Part shown: piece after piece, positions 23,801 to 32,936 of the stretch | Layout of the letters: each line of letters starts with the position of its first letter | Numbering within the stretch: position 1 is the first letter of the stretch | Assembly: GCF_000703085.1 (NCBI RefSeq) | Contig: NZ_JNLL01000001.1 | Span: forward strand, 620,001 to 684,000 | DNA from: Persephonella sp. KM09-Lau-8 | GTDB taxonomy: Bacteria; Aquificota; Aquificia; Aquificales; Hydrogenothermaceae | DNA length: 64,000 bases | Reading direction: 5' to 3' | Program-made: the position numbers and the translations under genes | The notes under the pieces: generated by a model | The model's input: the letters and a program-made list of their open reading frames with translations, nothing else | What the model was told of the DNA's origin: nothing | The model's database searches: none

Positions 23801-24869
23801 TAAAAAGATACTTGTTGTGGATGACTCTGCATTAGTTCGGAGAATTCTGTCTAATATAATTCAGGAATTAGGATATGAGGTAGACACAGCAAAAGATGGA
23901 GAGGAAGCTCTCCAGAAGATTCAGCAGGAGAATTATGACCTGATTACTCTGGATATTGAAATGCCCGGTAAAAATGGCATAGAAGTCCTGAGAGAGATTA
24001 TGGAAAAGAAGCCTACACGGGTGGTTATAATCAGCTCCTACGCAACTGATAATGCAGATGTTACACTGGAAGCACTGGATTTAGGGGCTCTTACCTATAT
24101 AACAAAACCAGGTAAACTGGGAGTAGACCTAAAGAAAATAGAAGAGGAAATAAAAGTAAAAATAGAAGAATCCCTAAAAGTTCCCAAATACAAAATAATA
24201 GCCAATAGAAGAAACAAAACCCCAAAAATAATCCACAAAGAGATATCTACAACAGATTTCGTTCCCAAAAAAGACCATAAATATGTTCTGATAGGAGCTT
24301 CCACAGGAGGACCCAGACTTATTGAAGAGATAGCAAGAACACTTCCAGAGAATTACCCTTACCCAATATGTGTGGTTCAACACATGCCTGTGAATTTCAC
24401 AAAAAAGTTTGCCGACAGGTTAAACAGTATCAGTAAACTTACAGTTGTTGAAGCTTCCAACGGAGAAGAAGTTGTTCCCGGAAAGATGATAATAGCAAAA
24501 GGCGGATATCATCTGCATTTTAGAAGAAGACAGGACGATGTTATTGTGTGCAAACTGGTATCAAATGCCAGAGGTAGAATTTTCGTTCCATCTGTAGATG
24601 AGATGTTTTTCTCAGCCTTAGAAGTTATGAACCCAAAAGATATAATTGCAATTCTTCTTACAGGAATAGGGGATGATGGTGCAGATGGTATGGTGGCTCT
24701 CAGAAAAGCAGGAGCTTACACCATAGCAGAAAGCGAAGAAACAGCAACAGTTTATGGAATGCCTAAGGAAGCTTATGTTCGAGGTGGAGCCTCAAAGGTT
24801 CTACCATTTCCGGAGATATTAGAAGAATTAATAAAATTAGGAATGGAGACAGATGTTCAAAAAGCATAA
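23793..24869 (+). CDS. cheB: Chemotaxis response regulator methylesterase CheB
   Basis: A receiver domain is at 1-120 (ILVVDDSALVRRIL, phospho-acceptor Asp in DLITLDIEMPGKNG, TKPGK Lys). The methylesterase domain is at about 165-350, with the catalytic Ser in GASTGGPRLIEE, the His in CVVQHMPVNFTKKFADRL and the Asp in TGIGDDGADGMVAL. It removes methyl groups from (or deamidates) receptor glutamates. No CheA is in the cluster to phosphorylate it, so either a kinase elsewhere acts on it or control differs. Overlaps its neighbours by 8 and 17 nt. Confidence 0.95.
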   Translation: MRSKKILVVDDSALVRRILSNIIQELGYEVDTAKDGEEALQKIQQENYDLITLDIEMPGKNGIEVLREIMEKKPTRVVIISSYATDNADVTLEALDLGALTYITKPGKLGVDLKKIEEEIKVKIEESLKVPKYKIIANRRNKTPKIIHKEISTTDFVPKKDHKYVLIGASTGGPRLIEEIARTLPENYPYPICVVQHMPVNFTKKFADRLNSISKLTVVEASNGEEVVPGKMIIAKGGYHLHFRRRQDDVIVCKLVSNARGRIFVPSVDEMFFSALEVMNPKDIIAILLTGIGDDGADGMVALRKAGAYTIAESEETATVYGMPKEAYVRGGASKVLPFPEILEELIKLGMETDVQKA

Positions 24870-25455
24870 TCATACTTATCATATACAGAGGTTTAAAGAA
24901 TTTGATGAAGCAAGGGTGTTTATAGAAGATATGAGCAAAGATGAGGAAAACACCCTTGCAGCCATTGATTATATGATTACCCATAAGGAGTATTACTTTT
25001 TACTGAAAAATCTACTTAAAAACATAAAAAACAACAGAATAAACAGAAAAATGTATGAGTATGCTCTGTTATCCCTTGATAAATGCCCTAAAAGAGAAGA
25101 AGAAAAAGAAATCTACAGACAGATTTTAAGAACAGAGAGAACTGCTTTTGTGGAACCTTTAATAGACTTCCTCAAAAGTTGCAGCTGTGAGTTAAAAGAT
25201 TTTCTATTTTCACTTATGGATGAAAACAGTCCAGAGCTACGTAGAATAGCAGTAAAGGCATTGCAACACTGTCCTGATAAAACAGCAGATAATCGTATTC
25301 TTCAGCTTGCAGTAAAAGAAAAAAACCAAAAGGTTTTAAGAGAAATAGCAAAATATATTCAGCTGTTTATAACAGATAAACAGAAGCTGGAGGAGGTGAT
25401 ACAAAAAAACTCAGAATTAAAAACGATAATAAAAAATTATACACAGGTAGGTTAG
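24853..25455 (+). CDS. HEAT-repeat-like helical protein in the chemosensory operon
   Basis: A 200-aa all-helical protein. The second half holds two HEAT-like helical pairs (DFLFSLMDENSPELRRIAVKA and LQLAVKEKNQKVLREIAKYI), the pattern of short protein-binding repeats. It has no membrane or enzymatic motif. It overlaps cheB by 17 nt and precedes cheR by 4 nt, so it is expected to work with the adaptation enzymes, perhaps as a scaffold. I do not recognise a named family. Confidence 0.7.
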   Translation: MFKKHNHTYHIQRFKEFDEARVFIEDMSKDEENTLAAIDYMITHKEYYFLLKNLLKNIKNNRINRKMYEYALLSLDKCPKREEEKEIYRQILRTERTAFVEPLIDFLKSCSCELKDFLFSLMDENSPELRRIAVKALQHCPDKTADNRILQLAVKEKNQKVLREIAKYIQLFITDKQKLEEVIQKNSELKTIIKNYTQVG

Positions 25456-25459
25456 TTAT

Positions 25460-26278
25460 ATGGAGGTATCGTCGCAGCAGCTTAAAAAACTGAGGGATTT
25501 TATTCAGATAAATACAGGGATTTTTATAGATGATGAGAAGTTAGATAATATATACAAAAGAAAAATAAAAGAACTTCTTGTCAAAAATAATTACAGGGAT
25601 TTTGATTCTTTTTACAGGGATGTATTAAGAAATCAATCCCTCAGGCAGGAGCTATACAACGCAGTTACCATAAATGAAACATATTTTTTCAGGGAAGAAT
25701 ACCAGTTTAAGACCCTTGTTAGGTATATAATCCCTGAACTGGACAAAATCCGTCCCCCAACTGAGCCTATAAATATTCTCAGTGCTCCCTGTTCAACAGG
25801 GGAAGAGGTCTATAGTATAGCCATTTATATAATGGAAGAAGGTCATTACATCAAAAAAAGAGATTTTATGCTGCTGGGAATAGATATAGACAGTGAAGCA
25901 ATTAGGAAAGCCAAAGAGGGTATTTATTCAGAAAGAAGTGTTAGTAAACTACCTCAGCATATAAAGGAAAAATATTTCAAGAAAATAGGAAATCACTATC
26001 AGGTCATTGACCAGCTGAGGAAAGCTGTTTCATTTAAAGTGGTAAATGTGATGGACAAGCATACAATGAAACGGCTTGGGAAATTTGATGTGATTTTTTC
26101 AAGAAATATGCTGATTTACTTTAACGAGATACACCGTAGAGAGATACTATCCACTTTTTACAATATGCTAAAACCTAATGGTTACCTTTTTCTGGGACAT
26201 GCAGAGCGTATTCCTCCAAGCCTGAAACTTTTTAAACAAATCAAATTGGGGGAAAGCTTTGTATACAAAAAGGAGTAA
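25460..26278 (+). CDS. cheR: Chemotaxis protein methyltransferase CheR
   Basis: A 272-aa CheR: an N-terminal helical domain (QQLKKLRDFIQINTGI), the TINETYFFREEYQF segment, SAM-binding ILSAPCSTGEEVYSIAIYI, LLGIDIDSEAIRKAKEG, and DVIFSRNMLIYFNEIHRREI, then GYLFLGHAERI. It methylates receptor glutamates using SAM. Present with CheB and an MCP, it makes a complete adaptation pair in a cluster that lacks CheA. Confidence 0.95.
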   Translation: MEVSSQQLKKLRDFIQINTGIFIDDEKLDNIYKRKIKELLVKNNYRDFDSFYRDVLRNQSLRQELYNAVTINETYFFREEYQFKTLVRYIIPELDKIRPPTEPINILSAPCSTGEEVYSIAIYIMEEGHYIKKRDFMLLGIDIDSEAIRKAKEGIYSERSVSKLPQHIKEKYFKKIGNHYQVIDQLRKAVSFKVVNVMDKHTMKRLGKFDVIFSRNMLIYFNEIHRREILSTFYNMLKPNGYLFLGHAERIPPSLKLFKQIKLGESFVYKKE

Positions 26279-26306
26279 ATATGGCTTAGAAGAAGGGAAA
26301 ATTTAT

Positions 26307-28667
26307 ATGATAGAAACTGATAAGGATTTAAATATCTTAGAGATGTCCCAGAAGAATTTCTTAGGTTATAAAAATATAAAAGGTGAGAATTTTATCAATT
26401 TTATCCAGAAACGGCAGATAGAAGAGTTTAAAGCGAAAATAGAAGAGCTAAAAAAAGGTAAAAAATTTATATTCTTCCCAAAACTCCGCCTTGTTACAGC
26501 AGATAAAAAAATAGAATATTTTGATGCTGTAATAATTAACCATGAAAAAGTATTCTGTATTTATCTTATAAATGTGACAGACAGTTATGAAAAAGAAAAA
26601 GTATTCAAAAAAATCCTTGAAGTTGTTCCTATAGGAATATTCCTACATATCAGACTAAAGCCTGTTTTTATAAACTCAAAGATGGCAGAAATTCTGGAAA
26701 TTCCACAGGAAGAACTGGAAAACTTTAATGTTGAAAAACTAAAATCAATTGTTTATCCGAAAGACTGGCCAATAATAGAAAACTATCTGGAAAAAAGATT
26801 AAAAGGTGTAAAAGAAACCGCTGATTATATAGTGAGGATAAAAACCCCTAAAGGAAAAATCAAATGGATACATGTAGTTTCAGATACTATCTTTGTCAAA
26901 GGTATGCCTGCAGCTCTCGGTGCAGTTGAAGATGTAACGAAAAACATTTCTCTGGAAAATGCATACAGACTTTTATCTTCTATAAACAGGGCAATTATCA
27001 GCACTACCTCTGTCCATACATTGTTCAGACGTCTTGTTGAGATTTTTGTTGATATAGGCAAATTTAAACTGGCAGTTATTGAAAAATTTTCCCCTGTCAG
27101 AGAAAGTATTCCAATAATGTATGAAGCTGATGAAGAGATTGCTGACAAAATAGATATAGAAAAACTTTCAGACAAAAATTTTATCCAGAATGAACTTCCT
27201 AAAATTTTAGACCTGTATTTTGCTGTAAGTATTCCCATTGTGATCAAAGGAAAAGCAGAATTTGCTTTATCTCTATACTCAGATATGCCTCAATTTATGA
27301 GTTTCAGGGAAAGCGAAGTATTTAGCGAGATTGCAGGGGATATTTCCCTTGCCATCAGCTATATCAGGAAAGAACATGATTTATTTAGAAAAGAGTATTT
27401 TGATGGTTTGACAGGTATTGGCAACAGAAAACTGCTGTTTAAAAAGTTAGATGAACTAATTTCTGAAGATTATCCATTTTATTTAATTCTTATTGATATA
27501 TATAACTTTAAACATATAAACGAAGTTTACGGAGAAGAAACAGCTGATTTTATACTTAAAGAGTTTGTAGACAATATCAGGAGAAATATAACTACTCATT
27601 TTGTTTTCAGAAGTGGTTCAGACGAAGTTGCCATTATATATACAGGTAAAAATATAGTTAATTTTCTAAATAAGCTAAAGACAGTTCTTCAAACACCTGT
27701 GCAGATTAGAAACAAAACAATACATATTGATTTTAATATGGCAGTAGTTGAATATCCAAAAGATGCAAAACACAGAATGGAGCTTATTCTAAAAGCAGAA
27801 AGAACCCTTGAGATGGCCAAAAATGAGGGTAAAAACACAATAAGATTTTTCAACAAAGAAGAATATATAAAAACCAGAAAATTCCTGTCTATGGAAGAGA
27901 TTATAGAAAGGGCATTAAGAAAGGACTTATTTTTCATAAACCTGCATCCGATAGTTTCGTTTGAAACCGGTGAAGTTATTGCAGCAGAAACCCTTATCAG
28001 ACTAAAGGATGAGAATGGTAATTATATATCTCCTGCAGATTTTATACCTGTTGCTGAACAGACAGGTCAGATTGTTTTAATAGATGATCTTGTAATAAGA
28101 AAAGTAAGTAAAATCATATCCCAGTGGAAAAAGGAAAATCTGAAACCTGTTAAGATCTCTATTAATGTAACCCCGTCAAATATCAAAAATTTAGTAGAAA
28201 CATTTCACCATAAAAATCTCAATTACAATAATTCAGGATTTTCCCCTGAAGATATAGAGAATCTGAAAAATTACGTAATTTTTGAGCTGACAGAAAGGGA
28301 GTTTGTAGAGATAGCAGAAAATAAAAAAGAGATAGAAATTTTAAGGGAATTAGGATTTGAGATAGCTATAGATGATTTTGGAACAGGATACTCAAATCTG
28401 AACTATCTGGCAGAGACAGATATAGATTTTCTGAAGATAGATATATACTTTGTTAGAAATATGCTTATGAATGAAAAATTATTCAAACTGGTTAAATCTA
28501 TAATCAATATTGCAAAAATATTTGATATTAAAACAATTGCTGAAGGAGTTGAAAAAGCAGAAGAATACACAGCCCTGAAAGAGCTGGGCTGCGATTTTTA
28601 TCAGGGATACCATTTCTGTAAACCTTTACCCCCTGAAGAGTTCAAAAAATATCTTAAAAAGGTCTAA
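26307..28667 (+). CDS. PAS-GAF?-GGDEF(degenerate)-EAL protein, probable c-di-GMP phosphodiesterase
   Basis: Start set at ATG 26307 (786 aa); the same frame runs up to a TTG at 26259 inside cheR, which seems a poor start. There are PAS-like regions (about 1-215), then a GAF-like region (about 220-355), then a GGDEF domain whose active loop reads SGSDEV instead of GGDEF and lacks an RxxD I-site. The EAL domain keeps its key residues: ETLIR, SINVTPSN, ELTEREF, AIDDFGTGYSNL, LKID, AEGVEK and FYQGYHF. So it likely hydrolyses c-di-GMP, with the GGDEF as a regulatory part. No membrane segment. The context links the output of the chemosensory operon to c-di-GMP. Confidence 0.82.
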   Translation: MIETDKDLNILEMSQKNFLGYKNIKGENFINFIQKRQIEEFKAKIEELKKGKKFIFFPKLRLVTADKKIEYFDAVIINHEKVFCIYLINVTDSYEKEKVFKKILEVVPIGIFLHIRLKPVFINSKMAEILEIPQEELENFNVEKLKSIVYPKDWPIIENYLEKRLKGVKETADYIVRIKTPKGKIKWIHVVSDTIFVKGMPAALGAVEDVTKNISLENAYRLLSSINRAIISTTSVHTLFRRLVEIFVDIGKFKLAVIEKFSPVRESIPIMYEADEEIADKIDIEKLSDKNFIQNELPKILDLYFAVSIPIVIKGKAEFALSLYSDMPQFMSFRESEVFSEIAGDISLAISYIRKEHDLFRKEYFDGLTGIGNRKLLFKKLDELISEDYPFYLILIDIYNFKHINEVYGEETADFILKEFVDNIRRNITTHFVFRSGSDEVAIIYTGKNIVNFLNKLKTVLQTPVQIRNKTIHIDFNMAVVEYPKDAKHRMELILKAERTLEMAKNEGKNTIRFFNKEEYIKTRKFLSMEEIIERALRKDLFFINLHPIVSFETGEVIAAETLIRLKDENGNYISPADFIPVAEQTGQIVLIDDLVIRKVSKIISQWKKENLKPVKISINVTPSNIKNLVETFHHKNLNYNNSGFSPEDIENLKNYVIFELTEREFVEIAENKKEIEILRELGFEIAIDDFGTGYSNLNYLAETDIDFLKIDIYFVRNMLMNEKLFKLVKSIINIAKIFDIKTIAEGVEKAEEYTALKELGCDFYQGYHFCKPLPPEEFKKYLKKV

Positions 28668-30025
28668 TTTTCCAGTGTTTTGATACTATCTTTAAGCATA
28701 TCTAAGAAATAATTCAGTTCATCCTCGGATATAACAAGAGGAGGCATTATTACCATAACATCTCCAAGGGGTCTTACCCATATACCTCTTTTAAGCATTT
28801 CTTTTGCCACCTTGAAGCCTGTTCTTTCTCCGTAAGGGAAAGGTTCCATCTTTTCTTTATCCTTTACCAGTTCAACTCCAGCCATAAATCCGTATTGTCT
28901 AACATCTCCCACATGTTTTAGTTCCCAGAACTCTTTTAACCTTTCCTCTAACAGTTTTATCTTTGGTTGAAGTTTTTTTAATGTCTGTTCTTCCTCAAAA
29001 ACCTCCAGATTTGCTATTGCAACATTGCAGGCTATTGGGTTCCCTGTGTAAGTATGACCGTGATAAAAATGTTTTGCTTCCCCAAATTCTCCTAAAAATG
29101 CATTGAATATCTCATCTGTTACAAGGGTGGCTGCAAGGGGAAGATATCCACCTGTTATTCCTTTTCCAAGAGCCATTATATCTGGCTCAATTCCTTCCTT
29201 CTCGGAGGCAAACATATAACCTGACCTTCCAAACCCTGTTGCAACCTCATCAACAATCATAAGAATGTTATACTCATCACATATTCTTCTGACTTCTTTT
29301 AAGTATCCCTTAGGGAAAGGAAGAATTCCTGCTGCTCCCTGCACTCCTGCCTCAAGGACAAATGCAGCTATCTCCTGATGATTTTTGAATATAAATTCCT
29401 CAACCTCTTCTATAAGAAGTTTTGTTGTGTCATACTCAAGTGCTTTTTCTCTGCCAACTTTTTTGACTGCCTCAAGATATGGGGAAGGCATTTTATAAAC
29501 ATCAAAAAGGAGAGGCTTATATTTTTCGTGGAATATGTTTATACCACCTACAGAAACACTTCCTATGGTATCCCCGTGATAAGCCTCAGATAGAGTTACA
29601 AACTTATTTTTTTGGTTTTCCCCTTTGTTGTGCCAGTAGTGGTATGCAATCTTTATGGCAATTTCCATTGCCTCAGCACCATCTTCAGAGTAGAAAACCT
29701 TTGTAAGTTTAGGAGGAGTTATCTCCACAAGATTTTTGGCACAGACTATTGCAGGAACATTAGAAGCACCAAGGGTGGTAAAATGGGCTATCTTTTGAAC
29801 CTGCTCAATAACAGCCTGATTTAGCTTTGGATGATTATGTCCATGAACATTACACCATAGAGAAGCAACACCGTCCAAATATTTATTTCCGTAAATATCA
29901 TACACATAAACACCTTCACCCCTTTCAACAATAACATTCTCTTCTTCCCTGTAAACCTTCATCTGTGTAAATGGATGCCAGAAATACTCTTTATCCCACT
30001 CCTCAAGATATTTTCTGTTCAGCAT
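28664..30025 (-). CDS. bioA: Adenosylmethionine-8-amino-7-oxononanoate aminotransferase
   Basis: A 453-aa class III PLP aminotransferase. It opens with WDKEYFWHPFTQMK, as is typical of BioA. It shows SLWCNVHGHNHPKLN, the LSEAYHGDTIGSVSVGG block, FVLEAGVQGAAGI, the Asp of MIVDEVATGFGRSG and the PLP Lys in ALGKGITGGYLPL. It makes 7,8-diaminononanoate in biotin synthesis, normally with SAM as amino donor. SD GGAGG before the ATG. It ends with a 4-nt tail overlap with the EAL gene; no other biotin genes are here. Confidence 0.93.
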   Translation of the reverse strand: MLNRKYLEEWDKEYFWHPFTQMKVYREEENVIVERGEGVYVYDIYGNKYLDGVASLWCNVHGHNHPKLNQAVIEQVQKIAHFTTLGASNVPAIVCAKNLVEITPPKLTKVFYSEDGAEAMEIAIKIAYHYWHNKGENQKNKFVTLSEAYHGDTIGSVSVGGINIFHEKYKPLLFDVYKMPSPYLEAVKKVGREKALEYDTTKLLIEEVEEFIFKNHQEIAAFVLEAGVQGAAGILPFPKGYLKEVRRICDEYNILMIVDEVATGFGRSGYMFASEKEGIEPDIMALGKGITGGYLPLAATLVTDEIFNAFLGEFGEAKHFYHGHTYTGNPIACNVAIANLEVFEEEQTLKKLQPKIKLLEERLKEFWELKHVGDVRQYGFMAGVELVKDKEKMEPFPYGERTGFKVAKEMLKRGIWVRPLGDVMVIMPPLVISEDELNYFLDMLKDSIKTLEN

Positions 30026-30139
30026 GCTTCCTCCTGTATTGATAGATATTAATTTTTTCTGTGGACAGATTTAGTATTCTAAAATTATATTTAAAATCTA
30101 AGGATGATGTCGTGCAATACTTAAGATATTGAGAATTAT

Positions 30140-31669
30140 ATGAACTTTATTAAAACTTATAAAAGAGAGATTCTATACGCTGTTATCATTTTCTCTCTTT
30201 TAAGTTTGATCTCTTCATTTGTTTTTTGTAAGTTTTATTTACAGGCTGAACAAAATTTTATAGATAGAGCATTAAAGACCAATAAATACATAATACTATC
30301 CGAACTACGTTCATTAACAGATATCTCAGATATAACCTATGACATAAGGATTAACCAGCCTGATGTTCTTCTCCTTATGTATATGGCAAATCATACTAAA
30401 GTTAGAGATACTTATCGGATACAACTTTATAAAAAACTTTTACCTGTGTATAAATCTTTAAGAAAACATGGCATTCGCCAACTACATTTTCACCTTCCCG
30501 GTTCTATAAGCTTTTTGAGATTTCATAAGCCTGACAAATATGGGGATTCCTTAAAAGGAATTAGATACACCATAGACCTTGCAAATGAAACCAGAAAAGT
30601 TGTTCGGGGATTTGAAGAGGGAAGAATATTTAATGGTTTTCGGAATGTTTACCCACTTTTTTATGATGATGAGTTTATTGGGACTGTTGAGATATCTTTT
30701 TCAGCAATTCCTCCGATAAAATCCTTAAGTTATTTATATCCAGGATATTATGGATTTCTAATCAGAAATGAGCTAATTACCAAAAAAGTCTGGAAAGAAG
30801 AAAGAACAAATTATCTTCCTTCAAAGGCTATCCCAGATTATAGCTGGGACAGAAAAGTGCTTTATACAGTTTTAGGAGACACAAAGAAAATAGAAACTAT
30901 AAAAAATCTTGAAAAGTTATTAAAAGGGAAGGTAACTAAAATAATAAATAAAGATATTGCATTAAAAATTTCATATAATGGACAAGATTATCTTGCCTTT
31001 TTTATTCCTGTTAAAAATGTAAAAGGAGAATATGCTGCAGCTTTCGCCGGTTTTATCCCAGAGGTTTTTTTCAGAAAAAATCATCACAAATTTGTATTTA
31101 TGGGTATGTCTGCTATAGGTTTTAATTTCCTTGTGGCTCTGCTTATTTTTATACTGCTTAAAAAAGATAAAGATTCTAAGTTATCCCTTGAGAAAAAATC
31201 AATAATAGACCCATTAACAGGACTTTTAAACAGAAGAGGTTTCTATAAATTATCTGAGCCAATTATTGCAAATGCAGAAAGAAAAAACAGACCTGTTTCT
31301 CTAATGTTTGCAGATATTGACCATTTTAAACAGATTAATGATAATCATGGGCATCATACAGGAGATAGAATTCTAAAAGAATTTGCAAGAATATTACGTT
31401 CAAATTTAAGAAAAAGCGATATTATCTCCAGATGGGGAGGAGAAGAATTTTTAATTCTGTTAAATGATACAAATACCCAGCAGGCCAAAAAAGTTGCCGA
31501 AAAAATTAGAAAAATTGTTGAAGATACTCAAACCTCTCCTAAATTTACTGTCAGCTTTGGAGTTACCCAGAAAAGGAAGGATGAAAAATTAGATTCTGCT
31601 ATTGAAAGAGCTGATAAATTATTGTATAAGGCCAAAACAACAGGTAGAAATAAAGTGGTTTCAGACTGA
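30140..31669 (+). CDS. Membrane diguanylate cyclase with periplasmic sensor
   Basis: A 509-aa protein with one N-terminal membrane helix (YAVIIFSLLSLISSFVF) and a second near 318-338 (GMSAIGFNFLVALLIFILL), enclosing an about 280-residue outer sensor. That sensor includes LHFHLPGSISFLRFHKPDKY, the hallmark of a Cache-like fold common in such enzymes. The GGDEF domain (about 350-509) has RWGGEEFLILL at about 430 and an I-site RKSD five residues before it, so active synthesis with product inhibition is expected. The ATG follows a weak SD. It stands alone between bioA (divergent) and the next plus-strand genes. Confidence 0.9.
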   Translation: MNFIKTYKREILYAVIIFSLLSLISSFVFCKFYLQAEQNFIDRALKTNKYIILSELRSLTDISDITYDIRINQPDVLLLMYMANHTKVRDTYRIQLYKKLLPVYKSLRKHGIRQLHFHLPGSISFLRFHKPDKYGDSLKGIRYTIDLANETRKVVRGFEEGRIFNGFRNVYPLFYDDEFIGTVEISFSAIPPIKSLSYLYPGYYGFLIRNELITKKVWKEERTNYLPSKAIPDYSWDRKVLYTVLGDTKKIETIKNLEKLLKGKVTKIINKDIALKISYNGQDYLAFFIPVKNVKGEYAAAFAGFIPEVFFRKNHHKFVFMGMSAIGFNFLVALLIFILLKKDKDSKLSLEKKSIIDPLTGLLNRRGFYKLSEPIIANAERKNRPVSLMFADIDHFKQINDNHGHHTGDRILKEFARILRSNLRKSDIISRWGGEEFLILLNDTNTQQAKKVAEKIRKIVEDTQTSPKFTVSFGVTQKRKDEKLDSAIERADKLLYKAKTTGRNKVVSD

Positions 31670-31750
31670 TTTTCTCTGAGTTTTCTCATACCTATATCTG
31701 AAAAAAATAATAATACTGTTGTCTATTTTACAAATACAAAGGAGAGAAGG

Positions 31751-32404
31751 ATGATAAGAGAAGAAGACGTTTATATGATTATAAAAACGGAAAATGGAGA
31801 AAAAAGATTTGGATGGATTTTTTCAGAGGGTTATCCTAAAGGAGCTTCTGAGTATTTCATCGCAACAGAGGAAATAATAAAGGACAAAGAAAATCCCTTA
31901 AAATATCTAAAAGAGGTCAAATGGGCAATATACAGCGGAAAAACTGGAGAAAAATTAACACAGGCTTTTGATTGGATTTCCCCGCTGGGACTGGTAAAAG
32001 GGCAATCTCCATATTTCAGAGGAACATTAAACGGCAAAGATGCTTTATTTTCTCTAAAGGGACAAAAAACAGACTGGTTTGAAAAGATTAGAGATAGAGG
32101 AGCTTTAACAGGGGAAAGTAATTACTACTGGGGCAAGAAAAATAAACATTTTGCTTTGTATGATATCACTACCGGAGAAAAACTTACAGATGATTTTAAA
32201 TCCTCTGTTATAGCAGGGGCTCTAATCGGAAAATCAGAAAACCTTATTGTAGGCAGCTACGGAGACGAAATATTTTTTATACTTGATATAAAAACAGGGG
32301 AAAAACTTACACCAGATTTTGACGAGCATAAATTAATAGAGATATTAAAACATGGGGATTTAGAAAGGGCAGTAAGGGAGCTAAACAATGGAAAAAATAC
32401 TTAA
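31751..32404 (+). CDS. Uncharacterised protein with internal TGEKLT repeats
   Basis: A 217-aa soluble protein with repeated units ending in a similar phrase: SGKTGEKLTQAFDW (about 61-74), DITTGEKLTDDF (about 139-150) and DIKTGEKLTPDF (about 181-192). Between them are beta-strand and Tyr/Gly-rich stretches. The spacing (about 42 residues between the second and third) suggests a small repeat beta-structure, loosely like WG repeats. It has no signal peptide or catalytic motif I know. It overlaps the next HD-domain gene by 17 nt, so it may act with it. A strong SD (GGAGAGAAGG) supports the start. Confidence 0.7.
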   Translation: MIREEDVYMIIKTENGEKRFGWIFSEGYPKGASEYFIATEEIIKDKENPLKYLKEVKWAIYSGKTGEKLTQAFDWISPLGLVKGQSPYFRGTLNGKDALFSLKGQKTDWFEKIRDRGALTGESNYYWGKKNKHFALYDITTGEKLTDDFKSSVIAGALIGKSENLIVGSYGDEIFFILDIKTGEKLTPDFDEHKLIEILKHGDLERAVRELNNGKNT

Positions 32405-32936
32405 GGCTGCTGAATTTGCAAATGAAGCCCATAAACACCAGAAAAGAAAATCAACAGACCTGCCTTATATTACACATCCTTTATCTGTAGGTCTGATACT
32501 GTCCAAATTTGGTGCAGAAGAAGATGAAATAATAGCAGGCTTGCTTCATGATGTTATAGAGGATACAGAGTATACCTATGAAGATATCAAAAATGAATTT
32601 GGTCAAAAAATAGCGGATATTGTTCTTCAGCTTTCTGAAGAAAAGGAACTTCCATGGGAAGAAAGGAAGAAAAAGCATATTGAACATCTAAAACAGGCTG
32701 ATATCTCAACCAAAAGAGTTGCCCTTGCAGATAAACTGGCCAATTTATACAGTATAAAACATGAGCTTAAAGAGCATGGAGAAAATCTCTGGAATAGATT
32801 CAGCAGAGGTAAAGAGCAGCAGAAATGGTATTACACCTCCATGGTTGAAGCCTGCGGCAGCGGTATAGAAGATGAAGTAATAAAAAAACTTTATGAAGAG
32901 GCACAGAGGGTCTTAAAAGAAATATTTAGCGATTAA
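32388..32936 (+). CDS. HD-domain phosphohydrolase (SpoT hydrolase-like)
   Basis: A 182-aa protein close to the hydrolase half of RelA/SpoT: HKHQKRKSTDLPYITHPLSVG (first metal His), AGLLHDVIEDTEYT (HD plus the ED typical of ppGpp hydrolases) and KRVALADKLANLYSI. It is short and without synthetase, TGS or ACT domains, like a small alarmone hydrolase (SAH/Mesh1 group). It might act on ppGpp or another nucleotide. Its stop overlaps the convergent nuoF stop by 4 nt. Confidence 0.85.
   Translation: MEKILKAAEFANEAHKHQKRKSTDLPYITHPLSVGLILSKFGAEEDEIIAGLLHDVIEDTEYTYEDIKNEFGQKIADIVLQLSEEKELPWEERKKKHIEHLKQADISTKRVALADKLANLYSIKHELKEHGENLWNRFSRGKEQQKWYYTSMVEACGSGIEDEVIKKLYEEAQRVLKEIFSD

Noticed and set aside
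26281-26289. ATG 26281 as start of the EAL protein
   Set aside because: It meets a TAG after one further codon and is in another phase from the long frame.
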